Part shown: positions 35,592 to 44,992 of the stretch, piece after piece | Layout: every line of letters begins with the position of its first letter | How positions within the stretch are numbered: position 1 is the stretch's first letter | DNA from: Saccharicrinis sp963665705 | GTDB taxonomy: Bacteria > Bacteroidota > Bacteroidia > Bacteroidales > Marinilabiliaceae | Direction of reading: 5' to 3' | NCBI GenBank assembly: GCA_963665705.1 | Contig: OY762448.1 | Coordinates: 4,588,001-4,652,000 of the forward strand | Length of the DNA: 64,000 nt | Notes under the pieces: model-generated | Database searches by the model: none | The model's input: only the letters and a program-made list of their open reading frames with translations | What the model was told of the DNA's origin: nothing | Translations under genes and position numbers: made by a program

Positions 35592-36674
35592 TTACGATTG
35601 TGGTACTTTAATCTTGTCATCTTTACTCAAACCTTGCTTAACTTCAATCTGAATTCCATCCGATAGTCCTGTTTCAATTTCTTTCTTTTCAAATATTTGC
35701 TCTGCAATTTCAACCTCTATAAATGCTGTGTCGTTACTAAACTGAAGTAATTTTTCATTTATTGCTAAAACACTATCTCTTTTATCTAAAACAATGTCGG
35801 CATTAGCACTATATCCAGCTCTGATAAACTGACCTTCTTTTAAGTTAACATCTGCTTTAATTTCAAATTGAATAGCTCCATTTTCTTCCACTCCTTTAGG
35901 AGAAATATATTCTAACTTAGCATTAAATTTTTCATTTTCTATAGCGCCAATAGTTAATACTAAATCCATTCCTTCTTTAATTTTACCTACTTCAGTTTCA
36001 TCCACTTTTCCTTCAAAAATCATTTCACCCATATCTGCAAGTATAGCAACTGTAGTACCATCATTAAACGTATTACTTTTAATAACAGAATTACCAACCT
36101 CAACAGGCACATCTAACACCATTCCTTCAATGGTAGCTCGAATAATCGTATTGGTTTGGTTACCCATACTTTTAGTTACTCCCTCTTTAATTAGTTGTAA
36201 ATTATTATCAGCAGTTTGAAGATCTACTTTCGCATTTTCATAGCTCATTTGCTCATCCTCAAATACAGATTTTGCAATAACACCTGTTTCAAACAATTCT
36301 TTTTCTCTGTTATACTCATTTTCTGCATTTTTAAAAGCTATTTTAGCTTTATTAAGCTGACTCTCAGCACTATTTACCTGAACCATTTCCGGGATGATCT
36401 GAATTTTAGCGATTACATCCCCTTTCTTTAAATTATCTCCAGGTTCAACATATAATTCTGTAATAATTCCAGACTCTTGTGGTTTAATCTCAATTTCTTT
36501 ACGAGGAACCACAGAACCTGTAGCTACAGTTTTTTTAATAATATCCTTATATTCGGGAGACTCTGTGTCAAAAACTACTTCTTTTTCTTTTGATTTATCA
36601 TACAGGTAATAAAATCCACCTACAAAAATAACGGAGAATAATACAATGAAAATTATGTTTCTAACTCGTTTCAT
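35592..36674 (-). CDS. Periplasmic adaptor (HlyD/MacA-like) of an ABC exporter
   Basis: The 360-residue membrane-fusion protein has one N-terminal membrane anchor (IIFIVLFSVIFVGGFYYLY). Next come a biotinyl-lipoyl-like half (IKPQESGIITELYVEPGDNL), an alpha-hairpin with NAENEYNREKELFETGVIA, the returning lipoyl half (TIIRATIEGMVLDVPVEVG) and C-terminal beta-barrel and MP domains. It should join the inner-membrane permeases to TolC. Neighbours on both sides are the permease and the TolC genes. Confidence 0.93.
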   Translation of the reverse strand: MKRVRNIIFIVLFSVIFVGGFYYLYDKSKEKEVVFDTESPEYKDIIKKTVATGSVVPRKEIEIKPQESGIITELYVEPGDNLKKGDVIAKIQIIPEMVQVNSAESQLNKAKIAFKNAENEYNREKELFETGVIAKSVFEDEQMSYENAKVDLQTADNNLQLIKEGVTKSMGNQTNTIIRATIEGMVLDVPVEVGNSVIKSNTFNDGTTVAILADMGEMIFEGKVDETEVGKIKEGMDLVLTIGAIENEKFNAKLEYISPKGVEENGAIQFEIKADVNLKEGQFIRAGYSANADIVLDKRDSVLAINEKLLQFSNDTAFIEVEIAEQIFEKKEIETGLSDGIQIEVKQGLSKDDKIKVPQS

Positions 36675-36701
36675 GACTTTTATATCTTAATATTTACTTA
36701 T

Positions 36702-37967
36702 TTATACTTCTGTTCTAATAGCTTCTATAGGTTTAATGGATACGGCTCTTTTTGAAGGAATAATTCCAGCAAAAACACCCGAGAGTATTAAAATTCCCAA
36801 AGAAGATAATGCAACATAAAAATTGACTTGAGGATTAAGAAAACCAGAACTCTCTGCGGCATTCGACCCCAAAGCCTGACTAACTAGTTCCACTATTAAA
36901 ATTCCAATAAACATCCCTATAAAACCTGCTACTCCGGTTAAAAAAACTGATTCGGTGATAACCGCAGAAACTATGTTTAAAGGAGATGCCCCGATAGCCC
37001 TTTTAATACCAATCTCCTGAGTTCGTTCTTTTATTATGATGAGCATTATATTACTAATTCCAATAATACCCGCCAATAATGTTCCAATACCAACAAACCA
37101 AACTAAGGCATTAATGCCAAGGAAAAGCCCACTCATCTTTTTAAATTCTTCTCCAACATTATTTGATCCAAAAGCACCGTCATCTTCAGGATGAATATCA
37201 TGACGTTTAGCTAAAAACTTTTTAACGTCTTTCTCTATTTTCATGATGTCATACTCGGGTTTACCTGTAATTGAAAAGTAACCTACAATGTTATTGTAGT
37301 TATACACAACCTGACAGGTTGAGAAGGGGATAAAAACCATGGAGTTATGTTGCTCACCCCAACGACCAGAATGCTTTGATTCATAAGCTCCTATCACTTG
37401 AAAATACAATTCTCCTATTTTAATATATTTATTTAAAGGATCCTCATCTTTATCAAACAAGTCATCATATACTGTTTTTCCAATGATAGCTACCTTTCTG
37501 GTGTTCTCAAGATCCATTTCATTAATATAACGACCATATTTTATGGTAACCGGATCAATTTTATTTTCGTCTGGAACAATACCTGAAACTTCATAAGCAC
37601 CTTCCTCTAATCCACGACTAACGGTTAAAGATTCATTATGGCCCCCGCCTTGTATTCTCGGAGCAATAATATCAATACCTTTAATATTATCATGCATGGC
37701 TTGTTTGTCCTCATAGTTAAAATAAAATCTTCTATTTCGGGGAAATCCTTTATATGGTTTTGACGTTGGACGCGTCCAAATAAACATACTATTGGTTGCA
37801 AAATCACCCATATTAGCATACACCCCATTTTCTAAACCTTTTCCTGCTCCCATCATTATCATGAGCATGAAAATTCCCCAGAAAACACCAAAGCCAGTCA
37901 TAATAGTTCTTAACTTATTCTTTTTTAAGGTGTAAAATATCTCTTGCCATTTATCTAAATCAAACAT
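36702..37967 (-). CDS. MacB-like ABC transporter permease (second of two)
   Basis: The 421-residue protein has one membrane helix near residues 20-45, a large periplasmic MacB core (about 55-270) and three C-terminal helices with the FtsX-domain segment ERTQEIGIKRAIGASPLNIV. There is no ATPase domain in the chain. It is 10 bases downstream of a homologous permease gene, and the two probably form a heterodimer. The N-terminus MFDLDKWQEIFYTLKKNKLR parallels the partner's. Confidence 0.93.
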   Translation of the reverse strand: MFDLDKWQEIFYTLKKNKLRTIMTGFGVFWGIFMLMIMMGAGKGLENGVYANMGDFATNSMFIWTRPTSKPYKGFPRNRRFYFNYEDKQAMHDNIKGIDIIAPRIQGGGHNESLTVSRGLEEGAYEVSGIVPDENKIDPVTIKYGRYINEMDLENTRKVAIIGKTVYDDLFDKDEDPLNKYIKIGELYFQVIGAYESKHSGRWGEQHNSMVFIPFSTCQVVYNYNNIVGYFSITGKPEYDIMKIEKDVKKFLAKRHDIHPEDDGAFGSNNVGEEFKKMSGLFLGINALVWFVGIGTLLAGIIGISNIMLIIIKERTQEIGIKRAIGASPLNIVSAVITESVFLTGVAGFIGMFIGILIVELVSQALGSNAAESSGFLNPQVNFYVALSSLGILILSGVFAGIIPSKRAVSIKPIEAIRTEV

Positions 37968-37978
37968 GATAAATTCTT

Positions 37979-39202
37979 TTATTCGTCGCGTAAAGCAACT
38001 ATGGGTTTAATACTTGCAGCTCTTCTTGCAGGAATATATCCAGCCAAAGCACCTGCCAATACAATTAAACTAGCTGCGCCTATAGCTACATTAAAATCAA
38101 CACCCGGATTTCTGAAAAAATCAGAAGCCGGCAGTCCATTTGAAATTAACTCTAACAATCCTACACCCACTAATAATCCAAAGAATCCAGATACCGCAGT
38201 AATTATAATTGCTTCCTGTAATATTAAACTAACAACCGATCCTGGAGAAGCTCCTATTGCTTTACGAATACCAATTTCTTTGGTACGTTCTTTAACTACA
38301 ATAATCATGATATTACTAACTCCTACAATTCCTGCAATAATTGTAAAGATTCCAATGATTCCAACAAAAACGCTTATCCCTGTAAATATGGCTTTATTTT
38401 TCTGGTAATTTTCCAGAACATTATACCCCCCTAATGCCCTATTATCATCAACATCAAAATGATATTTTTTTGCTAAAGCAGATCTTACTCCTTCATATAT
38501 TTTTTCACTTTCAATCAGCGAACTTTCACCCGTAGTAAAGGCTATATTACTAACCCGGTCTTTTTTACCAAAAACCTTTTGAGCTACAGTAAGAGGAATA
38601 TAAAACCGTTCAGTTTCTCCAGGGTGAACATCATCAAAAACTCCAATAATTTTAAATGGAACCCCCCTTATCTTCATATATGATCCTACAGGATTTTCAT
38701 CTTTACATAATTGATCTTTAGCTCTTGTTCCAATAACTGCAACTTTTCTGGATTTTTCAATATCCAGATTATTAAGCAATCGTCCTTCTACTATTTTTAT
38801 TGCTTCAACATTTTGATATCCTTTCTGCACTGCCAACACTTGGAAATTACCATATTCGCTTTTATAATTTACCAAAGAATTCCACAGACCTTGTCTTCCC
38901 GACAAATTTTCAATCTCTGGAAATTTTGTATTAATCAGTTCCAAATCACTATTTCTAAGTTGTATTTCTCGCCCTATATTTAATCCTTTATAAGCAATCG
39001 TTGTCTGCCCACCCCATAAATATATAGCATTTCGTGCATCACTAAAATTATGCATCACACCTCGCTCCAGACCTTTACCTGCACCTAGAAGAATAACTAA
39101 AATAAATATTCCCCAGAACACACTAAACCCTGTTAAAAAAGAACGCAATTTGTTCTTTTTCATAGTGCTTATAATTTCCTGCCAATTACTTAAATCAAGC
39201 AT
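37979..39202 (-). CDS. MacB-like ABC transporter permease (first of two)
   Basis: Same architecture as the next permease: a helix near residues 20-45, a periplasmic domain and three C-terminal helices with ERTKEIGIRKAIGASPGSVV. I start at the ATG at 39202, which gives MLDLSNWQEI, parallel to the partner protein. A longer in-frame TTG start at 39235 would overlap the ATPase gene by 41 bases. With the chosen start the overlap is 8 bases, suggesting translational coupling. Confidence 0.92.
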   Translation of the reverse strand: MLDLSNWQEIISTMKKNKLRSFLTGFSVFWGIFILVILLGAGKGLERGVMHNFSDARNAIYLWGGQTTIAYKGLNIGREIQLRNSDLELINTKFPEIENLSGRQGLWNSLVNYKSEYGNFQVLAVQKGYQNVEAIKIVEGRLLNNLDIEKSRKVAVIGTRAKDQLCKDENPVGSYMKIRGVPFKIIGVFDDVHPGETERFYIPLTVAQKVFGKKDRVSNIAFTTGESSLIESEKIYEGVRSALAKKYHFDVDDNRALGGYNVLENYQKNKAIFTGISVFVGIIGIFTIIAGIVGVSNIMIIVVKERTKEIGIRKAIGASPGSVVSLILQEAIIITAVSGFFGLLVGVGLLELISNGLPASDFFRNPGVDFNVAIGAASLIVLAGALAGYIPARRAASIKPIVALRDE

Positions 39203-39899
39203 AGCTAAATTTATTATAGTGATGTTCTTTTTCAATCAATCCATCTTTAAGATGAATAACTCTATGGGTTCGTTCTGCGATATCATGCTCATGCGTAACA
39301 ATAACCACCGTTATCCCACTCTTATTCACCTCCTTAAGAATATCCATCACTTCGTAAGAGGTTTGCGTATCTAATGCACCGGTTGGTTCATCAGCAAAAA
39401 TAATTTTGGGTTTAGAAATTAATGCCCGAGCGATGGCAATCCGTTGTTTTTGGCCACCCGAAAGTTCATTAGGCATATGGTGTGCCCAATCTTTCAATCC
39501 TAACCTATCTAAGTACTCTAATGCTATTGCATTACGCTTTTTTCGATTTACCTTTTGATAATACAATGGTAACGCTACATTTTCTACTGCATTTTTGAAA
39601 GAAATCAGGTTAAATGACTGAAAAATAAAACCGATATACTGATTCCGGAATTGAGCTGCTTTTTTTTCATTCATCTGACGAATAAGAATATCATTTAAAT
39701 AATATTCTCCCCGATCATAATTATCAAGAATCCCAAGAATATTGAGTAACGTAGATTTTCCGGAACCTGAGGATCCCATGATAGAAACCATCTCTCCCTC
39801 AGTTATATCTACATTAATTCCTTTTAATACATGAAGTGAATTGGCTCCTGTAGCATAGGATTTGTGCAGAGAATTTACCTTTATTACACTTTTTCTCAC
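39195..39899 (-). CDS. ABC transporter ATP-binding protein (MacB/LolD type)
   Basis: This subunit powers the two adjacent permeases. It has Walker A GSSGSGKST, the signature LSGGQKQRIAIARAL, Walker B IIFADEPTGALD and the switch histidine in VIVTHEHD. The start is uncertain: I use the GTG at 39899, which gives a short N-terminus before VIKVNSLHKSYATG. An ATG at 39959 and a GTG at 39971 are in frame further upstream but add residues without family support. It is the first gene of the operon, with a promoter and palindromes upstream. Confidence 0.9.
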   Translation of the reverse strand: MRKSVIKVNSLHKSYATGANSLHVLKGINVDITEGEMVSIMGSSGSGKSTLLNILGILDNYDRGEYYLNDILIRQMNEKKAAQFRNQYIGFIFQSFNLISFKNAVENVALPLYYQKVNRKKRNAIALEYLDRLGLKDWAHHMPNELSGGQKQRIAIARALISKPKIIFADEPTGALDTQTSYEVMDILKEVNKSGITVVIVTHEHDIAERTHRVIHLKDGLIEKEHHYNKFSYA

Positions 39900-40006
39900 T
39901 TGTATAGAATTTAAGGTTAATAATATTTTACAACACGACACCTTAATAACAAGCGCCATTCCAAAAACCACACAAATCTCTATATCAACACATTAACAAA
40001 TACACA

Positions 40007-40014
40007 CAAAAATA
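40007..40014 (-). promoter_or_regulatory. -7 promoter element of the MacAB-like operon
   Basis: The minus strand reads TATTTTTG, an exact match to TAnnTTTG, about 108 bases before the chosen ATPase start. Confidence 0.5.
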
Positions 40015-40015
40015 A

Positions 40016-40053
40016 AAGTGTCCACTTCTGAAAAATAGAGTACGATATCGAAC
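40016..40053. promoter_or_regulatory. Two inverted repeats at the MacAB-like promoter
   Basis: AAGTG-TC-CACTT (40016-40027) lies immediately upstream of the -7 element, where it would overlap the polymerase footprint. GTACGATATCGAAC (40040-40053), with a perfect CGATATCG core, lies further upstream. They look like regulator-binding sites. No regulator gene is adjacent to this operon. Confidence 0.45.
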
Positions 40054-40091
40054 ACTTCCGGAAACATGAAGAATACTTATCTTAAATAAGG

Positions 40092-40140
40092 ATAAAAATC
40101 TCATTCCTCTGTTCGTATTTGAACAATGAAATGAGATTTT
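40092..40140 (-). terminator. Terminator after the small membrane-protein gene
   Basis: AAAATCTCATT and AATGAGATTTT pair over 11 bp, and on the minus strand the hairpin is followed by TTTATCC. It lies just after the stop of the 92-residue protein and separates it from the MacAB-like operon. Confidence 0.7.
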
Positions 40141-40167
40141 ATACACTTAAAAATTTTGATTTACAAA

Positions 40168-40446
40168 CTATGCTTTTACAAACTTTGATACATTCCAATA
40201 ATTTGAAATAAGAGATATAAACGTTAGGAAAAGAGCACTAATAAAGAAAGACAATAACGTAATGTCAAATTCTACTTTAGGTAACGAGTACTGAGTTAAC
40301 ATAAATTTATAACATGACGAAATAATGAATTCAACAAAATACGCTCCTAAAAAAATAAGCGTAATAAAAAATATTACTCTAACTACTATTTTTAGAACCA
40401 CCATAAAAAAACTTATATATTGATTAACTATAACAATATTAAGCAT
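40168..40446 (-). CDS. Small hypothetical membrane protein
   Basis: The 92-residue product has two or three hydrophobic segments: a long one near residues 13-42 (VVLKIVVRVIFFITLIFLGA and onward) and one near 65-82 (LSFFISALFLTFISLI). An internal ATG at codon 15 is an alternative start. I recognise no family. The gene has its own terminator and an upstream gap with repeated GTGACA motifs, which supports it being real. It sits between two ABC export operons on the same strand. Confidence 0.5.
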   Translation of the reverse strand: MLNIVIVNQYISFFMVVLKIVVRVIFFITLIFLGAYFVEFIISSCYKFMLTQYSLPKVEFDITLLSFFISALFLTFISLISNYWNVSKFVKA

Positions 40447-40474
40447 TTCTAATTATTGTGTCCATAATTTTATC

Positions 40475-40512
40475 GTGACAAATGCGTGACATCCCTACAT
40501 TTCATATGTCAC
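40475..40512. repeat. GTGACA direct and inverted repeats upstream of the small membrane protein
   Basis: GTGACA occurs at 40475 and 40486, 11 bases apart, about one helical turn. The inverted copy TGTCAC lies at 40507-40512. The arrangement suggests a multi-site regulator-binding region, either for the small membrane-protein gene or in the 3' region of the barrel gene. Confidence 0.4.
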
Positions 40513-40574
40513 ACCCCAATTATCAATCTTTTGTAAGGTACAATTTCTTTGTTTTATTAAATAAAAAATAAATG

Positions 40575-41723
40575 CTAGAAATTCCATTTTAACCTAAGAT
40601 AAGTAATTATCATGTTCATATCATTTTTAAATGAAAAATAATGAGAAACCAATGATAAGTTAATATTATCTGCAACAGAATATTCAATGGTTGGTCCTAC
40701 ATAATAATTTTTAAACATAGGAAAACTAAAACCCATATACGCAACAGAAATATTTAATAATGGATTTACAGGATATGATAGCGACATGATATAGGAATTT
40801 TTAGCTACACTTAAATTTTTAACCGATGATTGCGCATAAAATAAAGTATTAGGATCGCCATTATATTGATCTAAATTTCCTGAATACAAATATTCCCCGG
40901 TTAAAAACAGTGAATTTTTAAACATATAATTTGCGCCAATGGAAGCTAATAATACCTCATTATTAAAGTTATTCATATTCATCAAATATGATACTTCGCC
41001 ATAAACCCCAGCATTATACAAACTACCACTCCAACCTCCACCAATAACCCAATCTTCTTGCGCTATTTCACCTGCTAAAAATTGAATATCGTAACCATTA
41101 ATAGAAGTCGCAAATAAAGCTGCTGCAGTTAAATCATTATTGCTATCTAGTTTAATTACTGTTTCAAAACTTGATGAAACTCCTGTATAATATTGCATCC
41201 TTATACCATCCATTCCCGGACGCTCAGCATAATCAAAATCAAAATAGGAATACGAATTAAAAATATCATTTGGATTCCAAATCATTGTTTTGCTCCAATT
41301 AACTCTCTGTCGTCCAAATTTCATCTGAAGTTTCCCATTCACATACTGCAGCCATAACCTATCTACATTTGTATTTAAAAGATAATTACTTCTGGATTCC
41401 CAGTTAAAACTCATATCTACCCAGCCAGCATCATTAGAAATAATATATTTAAAAGTAGGTATAGACCGAATAGTTTCTCCCCAAAACATTCTGTTTCTAA
41501 AACTTATTTTAGAATTAAATTTTTCATTGAATTTATAATCTAAATTAATCCTATTATGAATTAGATTATCAAATAATGTTTCTTTTGATTGATTATCATA
41601 TGTAGCAGATGGCATCAGGGAAACATAGCCCGAAAAAGTTAAATCTTCTTGAGAATAACCATTCATAAAAAAAGATATTATCCCTAAAACTAAAACAATG
41701 CACCTTTTAATCAAAACTTTCAT
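40575..41723 (-). CDS. Outer-membrane beta-barrel of the TetR-controlled ABC operon
   Basis: The 382-residue protein has a signal peptide (IVLVLGIISFFMNGYSQ) and alternating-strand barrel sequence to the C-terminal YLRLKWNF, which ends in phenylalanine. The segments MKFGRQRVNWSKTMIWNPND and FDFDYAERPGMDGIRMQYY resemble the DUF1302-like barrels found beside lipid-handling export systems; this family link is a recollection, not a search result. The start overlaps the upstream ATPase stop by 17 bases, so the two are translationally coupled. It would be the outer-membrane partner of the LolA-like carrier and ABC permeases. Confidence 0.82.
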   Translation of the reverse strand: MKVLIKRCIVLVLGIISFFMNGYSQEDLTFSGYVSLMPSATYDNQSKETLFDNLIHNRINLDYKFNEKFNSKISFRNRMFWGETIRSIPTFKYIISNDAGWVDMSFNWESRSNYLLNTNVDRLWLQYVNGKLQMKFGRQRVNWSKTMIWNPNDIFNSYSYFDFDYAERPGMDGIRMQYYTGVSSSFETVIKLDSNNDLTAAALFATSINGYDIQFLAGEIAQEDWVIGGGWSGSLYNAGVYGEVSYLMNMNNFNNEVLLASIGANYMFKNSLFLTGEYLYSGNLDQYNGDPNTLFYAQSSVKNLSVAKNSYIMSLSYPVNPLLNISVAYMGFSFPMFKNYYVGPTIEYSVADNINLSLVSHYFSFKNDMNMIITYLRLKWNF

Positions 41724-42393
41724 CTTTTATTACTTTACCGTCTTCAAATGTGATTACTCGTCGGGCTTTTTTTACTACCCGGGCATCATGGGTTGCAAAA
41801 ATAAATGTAATATTTTCTTTTTTATTTAACTGTAACATTATATCTAATAAATTTTCAGTTGATTTAGAGTCTAAGTTTGCTGTTGGTTCATCTGCTAAAA
41901 CAAATTTAGGCTTGGATGCCAAGGCCCTTGCAACAGCAACTCTTTGTTGTTGTCCTCCACTTAATTGCATAGGTCTTATTTTTGCTTTTTCAGGAATTCC
42001 TACAGCTTCCAGGAGTTCCATACTTCGCTTTGATCGCTCTTTCTTAGATATCCCCTGTAGCTCCATAATAAACTCTATATTTTCAGCTGCAGTTAATACC
42101 GGAATTAAATTATAGGCCTGAAACACAAAACCAATGTTCATCAATCTGAATTTTGTTTTATCTGAAGCAGAAAGATTATCAATTCTTGTTCCATTAATTT
42201 CAACACTTCCTTTTGTTGGAGCATCTAATCCCCCTAATAAATTTAAAAATGTTGTTTTTCCGGCACCAGAAGGTGCTACAAGTGCAGTAAATTCGCCTTT
42301 CTCAAAACTTAAATCAATACCATTTAATGCCTTAACAGGAATATTTTTAGGATTATAAACTTTCTCTAAATCTTTAATTTCTATAATTGCCAT
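41707..42393 (-). CDS. ABC transporter ATP-binding protein (LolD type)
   Basis: The 228-residue ATPase has Walker A APSGAGKTT (an unusual alanine in the second glycine position), the signature LSGGQQQRVAVARAL, Walker B FVLADEPTANLD and the switch histidine in IFATHDAR. The short form matches LolD/MacB-type ATPases that work with FtsX-like permeases. It lies 18 bases after the second permease and overlaps the barrel gene. The ATG is at 42393. Confidence 0.93.
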   Translation of the reverse strand: MAIIEIKDLEKVYNPKNIPVKALNGIDLSFEKGEFTALVAPSGAGKTTFLNLLGGLDAPTKGSVEINGTRIDNLSASDKTKFRLMNIGFVFQAYNLIPVLTAAENIEFIMELQGISKKERSKRSMELLEAVGIPEKAKIRPMQLSGGQQQRVAVARALASKPKFVLADEPTANLDSKSTENLLDIMLQLNKKENITFIFATHDARVVKKARRVITFEDGKVIKDESFD

Positions 42394-42411
42394 AACAACA
42401 ATATTTATATT

Positions 42412-43626
42412 TTACATTGATTGAAGTGCCTGCGATGGATTGAGCATTAACGCTTTCCAAGCAGGGTAAAAAGATGAAATTAATCCGGTTAATAAAACCA
42501 AAACAGTAACACCAATGAGCATTTGTAGATTATATTGGGGATAAATTACACTTGCATACCCCATTTCTGATAAGCCCTCAGCCCACATTGATAGGTCAAT
42601 CCCAGACTGAGAAGTAAATTGAGTTGTTAGGATTCCAAATACAATGCCTACAAAACCACCAAAAAGAGACAGAAACAATGTTTCGAATACAATCATAATA
42701 AATATTTGTTTTCGACTCATCCCTACAGCCATCAGCATCCCTAATTCATGAACTCGCTCAACAACTACCATCAACATAGTATTGACTATTCCAAAACCCA
42801 GAGCCAATAATATAATCACAACAAAAACATACATATATGCATTCATTGTTTCAGTAAGATAACCCAATTCTGGGGAAATCTCTCTCCATGATTCAACCTG
42901 TAAATGATTTTCCAAATCAACAATCTGACTTTTAACATCATCAACAATTGTAGGATCAGAACACCTAACAACCACCTCATGAATTTTACCTCTAGGTAGA
43001 TCTACTAATCCAGACAGTTCATCTTTCTTCACAAACAAATTACCTGCATCATACATGTTGTTATTTGTTTTAAAAATACCTGCGACACGAAAAGCCCCAC
43101 CAGTAAATTCACCTTTACTATTTTGAAATCTTAGAATAATCTTTGAACGAAGCTTTAACTTTAATTCATCAGCCAGTTTCTGACCTATCACTACGGGATT
43201 TCTCTTAATTCCCTCAAACCACTTCCCATCAACTATTTTTTTTGAAACATCAACAACCATTGAATCTTTTATAGGATCCACTCCTATAATTTGTATACCT
43301 GTAGCCTTTTCTACAGATGCAGCCATTGCTGAAACAACTAACCTCCCTGAAGCATACTCAACATCAGGTAGTTTTTCTATATTTTCTATCCATTGATGTT
43401 CATCGAAAAAAAGATTTACATCTTCAGCCAACCGAAATCCTGGTTTATGAATTTGTATATGTGAAGTTTCTGTTTCAATACCTGCCTTTAAACGTTGCAT
43501 CATCCATCCGTACATAAAAGTTGTAGTAAAAACACCAGCATACATTCCAACAATTAAGGCACCAATAACAATCCAGCTTCTAACCGGATTACGCCAAATA
43601 TTTCTCCATGCTATTTTAATAATCAT
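42412..43626 (-). CDS. FtsX/LolC-type ABC permease (second)
   Basis: The 404-residue protein starts with MIIKIAWRNIWRNPVRSW and a membrane helix (about 20-42). It has a large periplasmic domain (about 43-265) and three C-terminal helices with the cytoplasmic segment VERVHELGMLMAVGMSRKQI. This is the LolC/E-like four-helix layout, without an ATPase domain. The first permease lies 6 bases upstream, and the pair should form a heterodimer. The product probably extracts a lipid or lipoprotein from the inner membrane. Confidence 0.92.
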   Translation of the reverse strand: MIIKIAWRNIWRNPVRSWIVIGALIVGMYAGVFTTTFMYGWMMQRLKAGIETETSHIQIHKPGFRLAEDVNLFFDEHQWIENIEKLPDVEYASGRLVVSAMAASVEKATGIQIIGVDPIKDSMVVDVSKKIVDGKWFEGIKRNPVVIGQKLADELKLKLRSKIILRFQNSKGEFTGGAFRVAGIFKTNNNMYDAGNLFVKKDELSGLVDLPRGKIHEVVVRCSDPTIVDDVKSQIVDLENHLQVESWREISPELGYLTETMNAYMYVFVVIILLALGFGIVNTMLMVVVERVHELGMLMAVGMSRKQIFIMIVFETLFLSLFGGFVGIVFGILTTQFTSQSGIDLSMWAEGLSEMGYASVIYPQYNLQMLIGVTVLVLLTGLISSFYPAWKALMLNPSQALQSM

Positions 43627-43632
43627 TTTGAG

Positions 43633-44850
43633 TTAACCTTTAAGTGCATTAATCCCACTCATTTTAACAATACGAATAAATGGAAAAACAGAAATAAATA
43701 GGGTAATAAAAAACACAACCAGCATCTGATTGACAAACACCTCAGCATCCCATGCAAAAAACATAAATGGTTCAAAACCTAAATCACTCATCCATTCTGC
43801 AACTTTTCCTGTGAGCGGGATTGGATGGTAAAAAAAGTATCCCACCACCGGCATACTTCCAAGAAACCCCATTACCACGCCTAGTAATCCCATAAATAAA
43901 GTTTCTATTAATACAGTAATTGCCAACTTATATTTTTGCATTCCTACAGCCATCATTACACCAAACTCTCTCTTTCTTTCAGAAATCATCATCATCACGG
44001 TTCCAAATATCCCAAACATAATTACGATATATAAAACTGCTTTCATAACCAATGCAGATGACTTATCACTTTCTATTTGCTGAAGGAGTACAGGAAACAT
44101 TTCCTCCCAACTTTTGACACTATGTGGACTTTTAACTTGCTTTTTTAATATTGGTAATAATTCTCTTGCTACCTTATTATTTTTCACCATCAATACATAT
44201 GATGTCAATATTTTATCTGCTCCATAAAATTGTTGAGCATTATTAATCTCAAAATAAATTAATCGCCTATTCAAATTTGGATTTGATGACTTAAACAATC
44301 CCCTTACAGGATATTTTCCTGCTGCAGTAATTCCATGATAGCCTTGCCCTAAAAGTACAACAGTGTCTCCTACCAAAATTTTTAATTTTTCAGCCAGTTT
44401 AAAACCAAGTAAAACTCCATCATCATTTTCGCTTAGGTACTTTCCTTTAATAATTCTATCCCCAATTGAAGTTAAATGATTTTCCTTTAGGGGATCAATA
44501 CCCATAACCATAGCCCCTTTTGTTAATTCACCACTGGACACTAATGCAAAACTTTCGAGCCGAGGTAAAATATACGCTACTTGATCCATTTTTGAAATAA
44601 CTTTTTCCAATGAGTCATTCTTTACAAACGAATTATTTATATTTTTATCTTCCCAATAATCCTCATTATGAATTTGAATGTACCCTGAATAAAAATTAAC
44701 TACATTCTCAATCATGCTATTGTACGAACCTTGCTGCATAGATCCCATAAGAGAACACAAGATCACTCCAAAAAATATAGACGAAACAGTAATGATAGTT
44801 CTTCTTTTGTTTCGCCATAAATTTCGCCATGCAATAACAATTAACTTCAT
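43633..44850 (-). CDS. FtsX/LolC-type ABC permease (first)
   Basis: The protein begins MKLIVIAWRNLWRNKRRT at the ATG at 44850; a GTG 39 bases upstream is in frame but adds residues not seen in the partner. It has one N-terminal helix, a periplasmic domain and three C-terminal helices with ERKREFGVMMAVGMQKYKL. The periplasmic loop between helices 3 and 4 is longer than in the second permease (YHPIPLTGKVAEWMSDLGFE). The gene lies between the LolA-like carrier and the second permease. Confidence 0.9.
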   Translation of the reverse strand: MKLIVIAWRNLWRNKRRTIITVSSIFFGVILCSLMGSMQQGSYNSMIENVVNFYSGYIQIHNEDYWEDKNINNSFVKNDSLEKVISKMDQVAYILPRLESFALVSSGELTKGAMVMGIDPLKENHLTSIGDRIIKGKYLSENDDGVLLGFKLAEKLKILVGDTVVLLGQGYHGITAAGKYPVRGLFKSSNPNLNRRLIYFEINNAQQFYGADKILTSYVLMVKNNKVARELLPILKKQVKSPHSVKSWEEMFPVLLQQIESDKSSALVMKAVLYIVIMFGIFGTVMMMISERKREFGVMMAVGMQKYKLAITVLIETLFMGLLGVVMGFLGSMPVVGYFFYHPIPLTGKVAEWMSDLGFEPFMFFAWDAEVFVNQMLVVFFITLFISVFPFIRIVKMSGINALKG

Positions 44851-44992
44851 ATGATTATAATTTATTTTCATCGGCCATATGGAACTCACAAATAAATTTA
44901 ATCATCCTCTTGTGTGTGAATTTGGATTATCAAATTTGCATGTTCATTTCATATACTCTATAATTAGTTTTTCAATATTTACTTAAAGAATC

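Noticed and set aside
38001..38408. 135-residue plus-strand frame inside the permease gene
   Set aside because: It is the opposite-strand shadow of a conserved permease gene, with low-complexity Pro/Ile/Thr composition.
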